A DNA stretch of 64,000 nt, from positions 453,167 to 517,166 of the forward strand of contig NZ_JAAUVN010000004.1 of the NCBI RefSeq assembly GCF_012030425.1. Direction: 5' to 3'. The position numbers were made by a program, and so were the translations under genes. This document shows, in pieces, positions 56,864 to 64,000 of this stretch. The notes below the pieces were generated by a model. That model saw only the letters and a program-made list of their open reading frames with translations. It did no database searches and was not told the DNA's origin. The DNA comes from Sphingobacterium sp. B16(2022) (GTDB lineage Bacteria; Bacteroidota; Bacteroidia; Sphingobacteriales; Sphingobacteriaceae). Position 1 is the stretch's first letter, and every line of letters begins with the position of its first letter.

Positions 56864-58417
56864 TTGGTAAAGGAATTAATTATCGATTCTACTCCTGAAA
56901 AAGGAGTTACTATTGCTTTGCTACAGGATAAGCAGCTTGTTGAACTAAATAGGGAAACGGTTAACAATAATTTTTCAGTTGGAGATATTTATCTTGGGCG
57001 AATCAAAAAAATTATGCCGGGATTAAATGCAGCATTTGTAGACGTGGGATACGAAAAAGATGCTTTTCTCCACTATTTGGACTTAGGTCCTCAGGTTCAA
57101 TCTTTGCTAAAACTTACTCGAATAGTAAAGAATGGCAGTTATCAAGAGAAACTGCTAAATAGTTTAAAACTTGAAAAGGACATCGATAAGGCCGGTAAGA
57201 TATCTGATATCTTAAGCAAAAATATGCTTTTACCAGTTCAAATCGCAAAAGAACCAATATCAACAAAAGGACCTCGATTGAGCTCCGATCTATCTATTGC
57301 AGGTAGATTTGTCGTACTGGTACCTTTTTCAAGCGCGGTTTCCATATCCAAACGAATCAAAGGAAGTAATGAGCGGACACGTCTCAAGAAGATTGTCGAA
57401 GGAATAAAACCTCCTAATTTTGGAGTTATTATCCGAACGGTGTCTGAAGGTAAAGGCGTAGACGAACTACAAAAGGATTTATTGGATCTAATCTCTAAGT
57501 GGGAAATATTTACCAAGCGACTTCGGACAGCAGAACCTCCTCAAAAAGTATTGGGTGAAATGGATAGAGCTTCTACCATCTTACGCGATTTATTAACAGA
57601 TGAATTTACACATATTCATGTAAATGATCCTGTGATATATGAAGAGACAAAATCTTATGTCCAAGATATCTCTCCTGATCTAGAAAAAATTGTAAAACTT
57701 TATAAACATAAAGAACCAATTTTTGACCATTTTGGGGTTGAGAAACAAATCAAAGCTGCTTTTGGAAAAACTGTTACATTACAAGGTGGTGCTTATCTCG
57801 TAATCGAGCATACTGAAGCACTTCACGTCGTTGATGTTAATAGTGGTAATCGTTCTGCTAATAAAGAGAACCAAGAGGATAATGCGCTCCTGGTTAATAT
57901 GGAAGCAGCAAAAGAAATTGCGCGTCAATTGCGCTTAAGAGATATGGGCGGGATCGTTGTTGTCGATTTTATCGATATGCATAAACCTACTCATCGCAAA
58001 GAGCTGTACAGCTTCTTGAAAGAATGTATGGCCACGGATCGTGCGAGACACACAATCTTGCCTCCAAGTAAATTTGGATTAGTGCAGATTACGCGTCAAC
58101 GTGTTAGACCAGAAATGAATATCGTTACAAATGAGAAATGTCCCGCTTGTGATGGTACTGGTGAGATCCGGTCAAGTATTGTCCTGATGGATGATATTGA
58201 AAATAATTTAAGTTTTATTCTTCAAGAACAAAATGAAAAAGGAATATCACTATGTGTACATCCTTATATAGCCGCTTTTATTAAATCTGGCTTTATTTCA
58301 AAAAGAATAAAATGGTTTTTGAAGTTTCAAAAATGGATCAAAGTTGTTCCGGTTACTTCATATTATTTAACGGAATTCCATTTCTTTAATGCTAAAGACG
58401 AGGAAATCAAGTTATAA
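56864..58417 (+). CDS. rng: Ribonuclease E/G family protein
   Basis: A 517-residue RNase G-type endoribonuclease. The S1 domain is near the N terminus (VGDIYLGRIKKIMPGLNAAFVDVGYEKDAFLHYLDLGPQ), the DNase I-like catalytic part contains HVVDVNSGNRSANKENQEDNALLVNMEAAKEIARQLRLRDMGGIVVVDFIDM with the Mg-binding Asp residues, and the zinc link is CPACDGTGEI. There is no long disordered C-terminal scaffold, so it is G-type. The start codon is TTG at 56864; the only nearby ATG (56855) is followed by a stop, and MVKELIIDSTPEKG is the usual N terminus of Bacteroidota members. Confidence 0.93.
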   Translation: MVKELIIDSTPEKGVTIALLQDKQLVELNRETVNNNFSVGDIYLGRIKKIMPGLNAAFVDVGYEKDAFLHYLDLGPQVQSLLKLTRIVKNGSYQEKLLNSLKLEKDIDKAGKISDILSKNMLLPVQIAKEPISTKGPRLSSDLSIAGRFVVLVPFSSAVSISKRIKGSNERTRLKKIVEGIKPPNFGVIIRTVSEGKGVDELQKDLLDLISKWEIFTKRLRTAEPPQKVLGEMDRASTILRDLLTDEFTHIHVNDPVIYEETKSYVQDISPDLEKIVKLYKHKEPIFDHFGVEKQIKAAFGKTVTLQGGAYLVIEHTEALHVVDVNSGNRSANKENQEDNALLVNMEAAKEIARQLRLRDMGGIVVVDFIDMHKPTHRKELYSFLKECMATDRARHTILPPSKFGLVQITRQRVRPEMNIVTNEKCPACDGTGEIRSSIVLMDDIENNLSFILQEQNEKGISLCVHPYIAAFIKSGFISKRIKWFLKFQKWIKVVPVTSYYLTEFHFFNAKDEEIKL

Positions 58418-58429
58418 TCGAAAGAAATT

Positions 58430-58462
58430 AAAAAGGGTTGATCCATCTGGTCAACCCTTTTT
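58430..58462. terminator. Bidirectional terminator between rng and miaA
   Basis: AAAAAGGGTTGA and TCAACCCTTTTT flank a 9-nt loop between two convergent genes. Confidence 0.88.
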
Positions 58463-58484
58463 CTGTTTATAAACTCTGATACTT

Positions 58485-59387
58485 TTAATCCAACCAATTG
58501 ATGACAATGCCATCTTTTTCCATCTTACGGAAATAAGTCATCTGCCTTTTTGCATAGCGATGAATTTCTGTTTCCAATTTTTTATAGAACTCTTCGTAGT
58601 TTAATTCGCCTAATAGGTATTTAGATATATATTTATATTCCAGACCATAATATTGCAGTTCTGTATGACTAACACCAGATTCCAATAATGCCTGTACCTC
58701 CAAAATAAGTCCTGCCTCTATTCTTTGATCCAGTCTTTTGGAGATCTTTTTTCTTCTTGTTGATACATCAGGATTTAAGCCTATTACAAAGGAATCTAAA
58801 CTTTCATTACTAAGTATCATTTCTGGATTATTCTTAAGCCATTCTAAAATTTCTATCCCGCGAATGATTCTCTTTTTAGTGGATAAATCAATAAATAGAT
58901 CATTGGGTTTGTTATACTTGGCTAATCTATCGATAAGTTCATCCTTTTCAAATTGATATAGAGCCTCTTTAAAACCAGGTTGGCTAGGAATTTTAACATA
59001 TTTACTGCCTTGAATAACACTTTGAATGTAGAGCCCAGTGCCCCCGGAAAGTATGATACGTTTTTTTTGTAGCAATAGGGATTGATAGATTTGTTGGAAA
59101 TCTTCTATAAATTGTCCTAGATGATATTTTTCTCCTGGATCACAGATGTTGATGAGATGATAAGGAACATCGCCGTATTCGGATAGATCTTTACCAGTAC
59201 CTATATCCATTTGACGATAGACCTGGCGGGAATCTGCACTGATAATTTCGGCCCCGATTTCTTTTGCTATTTGGACTGCTAGAGCTGTTTTCCCAGAAGC
59301 TGTAGGGCCTAAAATAACGATGACTTTCTCCCTTGGCAAAGATGAGATTGCCAAAGAAGAAAGTAATGTTTGTTGTTTAGTTATCAC
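58485..59387 (-). CDS. miaA: tRNA dimethylallyltransferase
   Basis: A 300-residue P-loop prenyltransferase that makes i6A37 in tRNAs reading UNN codons. The P-loop is VILGPTASGKTALA, followed by AEIISADSRQVYRQMDIGTGKD and ILSGGTGLYIQSVIQG; LQYYGLEYKYISKYLLGELNYEEF and RYAKRQMTYFRK form the tRNA-binding C-terminal part. The first 20 residues before the P-loop are slightly longer than usual. Its start overlaps the stop of the oxidoreductase gene by 4 bp. Confidence 0.96.
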   Translation of the reverse strand: MITKQQTLLSSLAISSLPREKVIVILGPTASGKTALAVQIAKEIGAEIISADSRQVYRQMDIGTGKDLSEYGDVPYHLINICDPGEKYHLGQFIEDFQQIYQSLLLQKKRIILSGGTGLYIQSVIQGSKYVKIPSQPGFKEALYQFEKDELIDRLAKYNKPNDLFIDLSTKKRIIRGIEILEWLKNNPEMILSNESLDSFVIGLNPDVSTRRKKISKRLDQRIEAGLILEVQALLESGVSHTELQYYGLEYKYISKYLLGELNYEEFYKKLETEIHRYAKRQMTYFRKMEKDGIVINWLD

Positions 59388-60556
59388 ACAACAAATTTAG
59401 TCCATTTTTCAGAACCATTGTTGTTGTTGACAACATTTTCTATAAAAGCCATGCCGCGTACACCTTCGTGTACTTGAGGGAAATCCAACATTTCTGCCGT
59501 TGGTGTCTTACCTTCTAATTTCGCAGATACAGTTTGAGCAAAATTGCGGTAAATATTACCAAATGACTCTAATAGACCTTCTGGATGCCCAGATGGGATA
59601 CGCGTATTGTGTGTTGCAAATGAACTTAACTGATTTGGAGCATTGTACGCATTTCCGGTACGGAATACTTGACGAGGTTCGCCTAACATTTTGATTGTTA
59701 AGTTATTCGGATCTTCGTTAGCCCATTCTAACCCGCCATTTTCACCATAAATACGAATGCGTAAAGCATTCTCTTCTCCGGCTGCTACTTGTGAAGCCCA
59801 AAGCATTCCTTTTGCTCCTTCTTCAAAACGCAATAAAACAGAACCGTCATCATCTAGATGTCTTCCCTCAACGAAAGTCGTTAAGTCTGCACATAATTCT
59901 GTAATTTTTAATCCTGTGATATATTCTGCTAGGTGAGCTGCGTGTACGCCGATATCGCCCATCGCTAAAGATTTTCCAGATTTAGTAGGATCAGCACGCC
60001 ACGCCGCACCGGCATTTCCTTCACGCTCAGTCAATTTACTCAACCATCCCTGAGGATATTCGACAACAACTTTACGGATTTTACCAAAGTGACCAGCTTT
60101 AACCATTGCTTTCGCTTGTTTTACCATCGGATAACCGGAGTAAGTATGTGTTAAGCAAAGTGTTTTATTCGTGCTTTTTATTATTTCTTCTAAAGATTTT
60201 GCTTCTTCTAATGTTAAGGTCATCGGTTTTTCAATGACAACATTGAAACCATTTTCCAAAGCCATTTTTGCAGGAGGATAATGCATGAAATTGGGCGTAA
60301 CAATCGTTAAGAAATCCATGCGCTCTCCTTCGGGAAGCTGGCTTTCTTTTAAAATCATTTCCTCATAATTTGCATAGCAACGATTTTCTGGAATGAATAG
60401 ATCTTCAGCAGACTGTTTGTTGATTTCAGGATTGATGCTGAATGAACCACATACAAGTTCGATTTTACCATCCATATTTGCCGCGATACGGTGTACAGCT
60501 CCGATGAAAGCATCGTTGCCCCCTCCGACCATACCCATTCGTAGTTTTCTCTTCAT
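59384..60556 (-). CDS. Gfo/Idh/MocA family oxidoreductase
   Basis: A 390-residue NAD(P)-dependent dehydrogenase. The Rossmann opening LRMGMVGGGNDAFIGAVHRIAA, the conserved VVIEKPMTLTLEEAKSLEE (the EKP motif, catalytic Lys) and the MGDIGVHAAHLAEYITG segment (the GxxxxH motif with the catalytic-type His) identify the family. Its substrate is probably a sugar or inositol derivative but cannot be read from the sequence. It overlaps miaA by 4 bp (ATGA), so the two are co-transcribed. Confidence 0.92.
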   Translation of the reverse strand: MKRKLRMGMVGGGNDAFIGAVHRIAANMDGKIELVCGSFSINPEINKQSAEDLFIPENRCYANYEEMILKESQLPEGERMDFLTIVTPNFMHYPPAKMALENGFNVVIEKPMTLTLEEAKSLEEIIKSTNKTLCLTHTYSGYPMVKQAKAMVKAGHFGKIRKVVVEYPQGWLSKLTEREGNAGAAWRADPTKSGKSLAMGDIGVHAAHLAEYITGLKITELCADLTTFVEGRHLDDDGSVLLRFEEGAKGMLWASQVAAGEENALRIRIYGENGGLEWANEDPNNLTIKMLGEPRQVFRTGNAYNAPNQLSSFATHNTRIPSGHPEGLLESFGNIYRNFAQTVSAKLEGKTPTAEMLDFPQVHEGVRGMAFIENVVNNNNGSEKWTKFVV

Positions 60557-60612
60557 GTGATATATTTTATTATTTACTGTTTAGATTAATCGACAAGATA
60601 CAAAAAATGATT

Positions 60613-61401
60613 TTATTTTATAGATAGAATCAGTTTAAGACTGCCCAAGTTTTCTTTTAAGTAGCCATCAGGAAATTCTTTTTGTAGGTTCTTATATTGA
60701 TCTTCATCTCTAATGAGCACTCTTGATATTCCATTTACCCAAAATTTAAGGGGTTCGAGTTCTGATTTTTTGACAAAACCAATTTTTTCTAATGAAGAAT
60801 CTTGATTCCAATCCTTATCCGTATAGGTCATAATATCCTGGGGGTTGAAATCGTTGATAAATGCTTTAAGCAATTTGCTGATTCCCCCTACTACATTATA
60901 ACCAAGTTTATTGCAAAATCTAATTAGTTCAAATGACCGATAGTTTTCAATATTTAATTCAGGCATTTTTCTTCCTCCGCTAAATACGGCAAGAGAAACT
61001 AGTTCACCCTCTAAAAATAGACCATACCGATATTTTCCTGGCATTGCCCCCTGCAAGTGGTTTTCTTCCAAGAATGCGATTGTATTTTTTTTATCGACAC
61101 GAGCTACAACGGTATTTCTAGCGTAAGCTTTTTTCTGATGTAAGGCGATTGCCAGTATTCTTTTTAGAATGATAGCATATTTGCTAAATAATATATCTTC
61201 ATCAATATGTACGATTTTTTGATTTTCTTCTGAAACCCGCTTCGTGATATTAGATCCGTAAAGGTGAATTTTAAAAGGAAGCTCCTCCCCCGTTATTACT
61301 GTAAATACGGGGGATTTTTCGGAGACTAAAATCTCTGAATTGAAGCTCTTTCGTAATGCATTACAAAAGCGTTCTACTATTTGATGGTATGAATCTGTCA
61401 T
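60613..61401 (-). CDS. Uncharacterised protein, possibly GNAT-like
   Basis: The frame opens at 61581, but the first 60 residues overlap the divergent def gene and its promoter, so the Met at 61401 (MTDSYHQIVERFCNALRK) is the start, giving 262 residues. The C-terminal half, NTIAFLEENHLQGAMPGKYRYGLFLEGELVSLAVFSGG, ELIRFCNKLGYNVVGGISKLLKAFINDF and MTYTDKDWNQDSSLEKIGFVKKSELEP, resembles GNAT-like modules found in phage-type proteins. The N-terminal half may be a restriction-fold remnant. I cannot assign an activity. Confidence 0.6.
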   Translation of the reverse strand: MTDSYHQIVERFCNALRKSFNSEILVSEKSPVFTVITGEELPFKIHLYGSNITKRVSEENQKIVHIDEDILFSKYAIILKRILAIALHQKKAYARNTVVARVDKKNTIAFLEENHLQGAMPGKYRYGLFLEGELVSLAVFSGGRKMPELNIENYRSFELIRFCNKLGYNVVGGISKLLKAFINDFNPQDIMTYTDKDWNQDSSLEKIGFVKKSELEPLKFWVNGISRVLIRDEDQYKNLQKEFPDGYLKENLGSLKLILSIK

Positions 61402-61465
61402 TTTCGAATAACAAAAATATGATTTATTAGAAACAAACTGTGGTTTTCGATTGAATTTTAATACG

Positions 61466-61473
61466 TATCTTTG
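61466..61473 (+). promoter_or_regulatory. -7 box of def
   Basis: TATCTTTG lies 21 bp before the def start codon. The -33 element is weak. Confidence 0.55.
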
Positions 61474-61494
61474 TCCTTCAAAAAAAAATAAAGT

Positions 61495-62076
61495 ATGAAA
61501 CTTCCAATTGTGGCTTACGGAGACCCAGTTTTGCGTAAGGTAGCAGATGAAATAGATGAGGATTATCCAAACTTGAAACAACTTATTGCAGATATGTTTG
61601 AAACGATGTATGCAGCAAGTGGTGTTGGGTTAGCAGCCCCCCAAGTTGGTTTGCCAATTCGTCTTTTTGTAATCGACGCAACTCCTTTTGCTGAAGATAT
61701 TGAAGAAGAAAAAGAAGTGTTGACAGCTTTCAAGAAAGTTTTCATTAATCCGATCATGGTTGAAGAGTCTGGTGAGAAATGGGCCTTTAATGAAGGATGC
61801 TTAAGTATTCCTGATATTAATGAGGATGTTTTGAGGAACCCGAATATTAAGATTAATTATCTGGATGAAAACTTTGAGGAGCACGAAATTGATTTATCCG
61901 GTTTAGCAGCGCGTGTTGTACAACATGAATATGATCATATCGAAGGGAAATTGTTTACTGATAAATTGTCTACACTGAAAAAAACAATGTTGAAAGGAAA
62001 ACTGGATACAATTTCTAAAGGGATGATCCGTGTTGGATATAAAATGAAATTTCCATTTCAAAAGAAAAAGCGTTAG
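61495..62076 (+). CDS. def: Peptide deformylase
   Basis: A 193-residue metallo-enzyme that removes the formyl group from nascent proteins. All three motifs are intact: GVGLAAPQVG (motif 1), EGCLSIP (motif 2, with the metal-binding Cys) and QHEYDHIEGKLF (motif 3, HExxH). It is preceded by TATCTTTG and ends in a hairpin that overlaps its stop codon. fmt is not adjacent. Confidence 0.97.
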   Translation: MKLPIVAYGDPVLRKVADEIDEDYPNLKQLIADMFETMYAASGVGLAAPQVGLPIRLFVIDATPFAEDIEEEKEVLTAFKKVFINPIMVEESGEKWAFNEGCLSIPDINEDVLRNPNIKINYLDENFEEHEIDLSGLAARVVQHEYDHIEGKLFTDKLSTLKKTMLKGKLDTISKGMIRVGYKMKFPFQKKKR

Positions 62077-62094
62077 TTATAATTAACGCTTTTC
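62066..62094 (+). terminator. Terminator overlapping the def stop codon
   Basis: AAAAGCGTTA and its complement around a short loop, ending in TTTTC. Confidence 0.7.
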
Positions 62095-62110
62095 TAATTA
62101 TTTCTCCACC

Positions 62111-62722
62111 TTATCCACCCACTATCGGAAGGGAGAATTTATATTTTACGGCTAAGATCCGAACTGTAAAGATCAACAATGCACTTAAAAAAGCATTTAT
62201 GCCCTCGGAAAGTCCAAAATAAGGTAAGGTTACGTAAAGTATAGCTCCTGATAAACAAGCTGTTGCGTAAATTTCTTTTCTGAAAATTAGTGGCGTTTCA
62301 TTCATAAGGGTGTCCCGGATGACCCCTCCCATTACAGCCGAAAACATGCCTAGAATTACAGCCGCAATTGTAGAGCTTTCATAGGTAATGGATTTCTGTA
62401 AGCCAACAATAGTAAAGAAAGCGATCCCCATGGCATCAAAAAGTGTTAAAGTTCGGGAGAATCTATCTAATTTGTCGTTAAGGACTGCTGATAGAAAAGC
62501 CCCGATTAGTATAGCAATTAAATAATTCCCATCGTCAACCCAAATGGGACGAAGGTTTAGAAAAACATCCCGGAGTGAACCGCCCCCTATTGCTGTAACA
62601 AATCCTGTAAAAGTTGCACCAAAAATATCAATTTTTCTCCGATTAGCTGCCATGGCTCCTGAAATGGCAAAAAGCATTGTGCCCATTAAATCAGTATAGT
62701 ATATATAATCAGGTCCTGTCAT
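62111..62722 (-). CDS. TRIC-type cation channel / UPF0126 family membrane protein
   Basis: A 203-residue membrane protein with seven predicted helices arranged as two repeats. Each repeat holds the glycine-rich family motif: FGATFTGFVTAIGGGSLRDVFL in the first and VILGMFSAVMGGVIRDTLMNETP in the second. These (G-x-G-G-x-x-R-D) are diagnostic of the YadS/UPF0126 TRIC-like family, thought to conduct monovalent cations as trimers. It converges with def. Confidence 0.9.
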   Translation of the reverse strand: MTGPDYIYYTDLMGTMLFAISGAMAANRRKIDIFGATFTGFVTAIGGGSLRDVFLNLRPIWVDDGNYLIAILIGAFLSAVLNDKLDRFSRTLTLFDAMGIAFFTIVGLQKSITYESSTIAAVILGMFSAVMGGVIRDTLMNETPLIFRKEIYATACLSGAILYVTLPYFGLSEGINAFLSALLIFTVRILAVKYKFSLPIVGG

Positions 62723-63222
62723 TTATGCTTATTCTATTGGTTTGGCGCTTAGTTGTATAGGTTGATTCGTATTTAATATACTTTTTTATCGTTTTATGAT
62801 CCTGATTTAAAAAATGATTTTCCGATCACTTAATCTAATGTTTCGTCTATTCCAGCAGTAAATATAGTTTTTTATTTTACATCACGATAATGCTTAGCGC
62901 TAGTTCTGATCAATTTGTCTACAGCATGGTAAGAATCAATATCTTCTTTTTTGGAAGTTTGGAGATACCGACTATTACATAATCTGACTTTTATAATATA
63001 GTTCATAGATTTTATTTTTAAAATCTATGAAAGAAAAAATTACGTATTTGATGCAAATTGATTTTCGATTAGCTGTTTGAGCGTGATTATAAAGCAGCTC
63101 TTTAAACCAATTGAATCTGGAGAAACCTACTATTATTGTTGTTAGCAGGGTGATACCATGTTATAAGCAACTGGGTACCTGGTTCGAATATAATAGAGGT
63201 ATAACAGAGGGATAAGAGGGGG

Positions 63223-63268
63223 TTTATAGGGGGTTAGTAGAGGTAAAGCTCTATTAACCCCCTATAAA
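63223..63268. repeat. Long hairpin with TTTATAGGGGGTTA arms
   Basis: TTTATAGGGGGTTA (63223-63236) and its complement (63255-63268) plus an inner TAGAG/CTCTA stem give 20 pairs with one wobble and a 6-nt loop. The role is unknown. Confidence 0.6.
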
Positions 63269-63498
63269 ATCTCAGTAATCTCTCTATAAATCCCAGTTTA
63301 AGTAATAATCAGTTCCCTTTCAGTTCCCGAGCAGGTTATAATATGCCTTATTCCGGAGTATCTTTACGGGGATAGCTGGCTATTGCAAAACAGCAGCACT
63401 TCTCAGGATCCCTTTTGTAGTATATACTATATACTATATAGTATAAAGTAAAGATGTCGGCCCTGCGGAAAGCATGAGGAGACATGGATCACCTTATC

Positions 63499-63522
63499 AG
63501 TAATAGTAATAGTAATAGTAAT
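63499..63522 (+). repeat. AGTAAT x4 microsatellite
   Basis: Four perfect tandem copies of AGTAAT in non-coding sequence, liable to slippage. Confidence 0.8.
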
Positions 63523-63779
63523 AGTGTCGATGATGCCGCTGTACTGAAAAAGATATAATTTCCATTTGGCTATTCCCTAAAAGCATACTGCATCCATGAA
63601 AGACGGTTCAGGACGAACAGTTCCCCCGCTACCCCTTTTTATAGTTTAAAGCCAGGATTGTCCGTTTCTCAGCCCCGAGAACAGATCATAGGTAAATTTA
63701 TCGGTCAGGTTATAAGCTGTTTACCGTTTCGAGGCAAACTATTTCCGGAAAAGATTAGGAAGTGATTATAAAAAGTCGC

Positions 63780-63787
63780 TATCTTTG
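63780..63787 (+). promoter_or_regulatory. Upstream -7 box of the presumed rRNA leader (P1)
   Basis: TATCTTTG followed by GCACC; no clear -33 element. Confidence 0.45.
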
Positions 63788-63907
63788 CACCACTCCGCAA
63801 GGGAGGAACGGCTGATCCGAAAGGATAGGCACTGAAAAAAGAAGGGTTTAATGAAGATTAAACGCAGAAACATCAGGAAAACAAAAAAAATAAATTTTCA
63901 CATTTAT

Positions 63908-63938
63908 TTTGGAGAAACCAAAAAGATTTCTACCTTTG
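63908..63938 (+). promoter_or_regulatory. Downstream promoter of the presumed rRNA leader (P2)
   Basis: TTTG (63908-63911), a 19-bp spacer and TACCTTTG (63931-63938) exactly fit the consensus. The sequence after it (about 62 bp to the window end) contains no rRNA yet but looks like an rRNA operon leader; the rRNA assignment is inference. Confidence 0.65.
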
Positions 63939-64000
63939 CAGTCCCAACGGAAACGAAGGGAAACAGAAACAAGATCGATAACGGCGCAATGCCGACATCA

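Larger units (their letters stand above)
62723..63779. other. Gene-free region before the presumed rRNA operon
   Basis: About 1.05 kb without a coding frame. It contains the 46-bp hairpin at 63223-63268, a TATACTATA-rich palindromic stretch near 63420-63445, and four AGTAAT copies at 63499-63522. I see no RNA gene. Confidence 0.5.

Noticed and set aside
61402..61581. 60-residue N-terminal extension of the protein at 60613
   Set aside because: It overlaps the def promoter and coding start on the other strand and has no coding character.

Overview
The window is a chromosomal stretch of a Bacteroidota bacterium, most likely Sphingobacteriaceae (Sphingobacterium-like). The evidence is low GC, the phylum-specific promoter (TTTG, about 19 bp, TAnnTTTG) ahead of many genes and RNAs, near-absence of Shine-Dalgarno sites, and typical families: tricorn-like S41 proteases, DUF3078, DUF6263, the LutABC set, futalosine-route menaquinone synthesis, and an mS38/COX24-like 29-residue basic peptide. 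I had no database access; family names come from motif recognition.

Layout. 1-16.6 kb is mostly core: a tricorn-like protease (cut by the window edge), CPBP protease, cdsA, anmK, gcvH, pdhB, mqnB, queD, folE, an O-methyltransferase, and a cell-wall cluster of two glucosaminidases, two envelope proteins and an amidase lipoprotein. 14.6-19.0 kb holds a PIG-L deacetylase, two tiny membrane proteins and a sodium/solute symporter in one overlapping minus-strand unit. 19.3-22.4 kb has a thioredoxin, a peroxiredoxin, tRNA-Tyr, tRNA-Arg and an MFS permease. 22.6-28.7 kb has a full-length tricorn-like protease and lutABC. 29.8-34.5 kb is a biotin operon (bioA, B, D, F) whose first gene is a ferritin-like di-iron protein.

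The most notable locus is 34.6-38.1 kb. A minus-strand pair encodes an ECF-type sigma factor (split by an apparent +1 frameshift) and, 12 bp downstream, a truncated, nuclease-dead Cas12f/TnpB-like protein. Beside it, on the plus strand, are four 51-nt repeats 357-394 nt apart. Each folds into the same two hairpins with compensatory base changes and is followed by a different sequence. This looks like an RNA-guided transcription system: four guide RNAs, a DNA-binding effector without nuclease activity, and a sigma factor to recruit RNA polymerase.

39.07-50.88 kb is an integrative element inserted in the anticodon-loop region of tRNA-Lys(CTT). It is flanked by a 102-bp perfect direct repeat that carries a complete tRNA promoter plus the 5' half of the tRNA. 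It encodes a tyrosine recombinase, an SF2 helicase-like protein, a RadC-like protein, a Panacea-like protein paired with a large membrane-anchored protein, a lipoprotein and several unknown proteins. It also holds four copies of a about 50-bp palindrome with a conserved AGGG-TATA loop.

51-64 kb returns to the chromosome: a fimbrillin-like/nuclease fusion lipoprotein, two paralogous small barrel proteins, a BioF-like PLP enzyme, a parS-like site, HU, a TPR protein, RNase G, miaA, an oxidoreductase, def, and a TRIC-type channel. The last 1.2 kb is gene-free and ends in two promoter-like sites that look like an rRNA operon leader, with the rRNA beyond the window.
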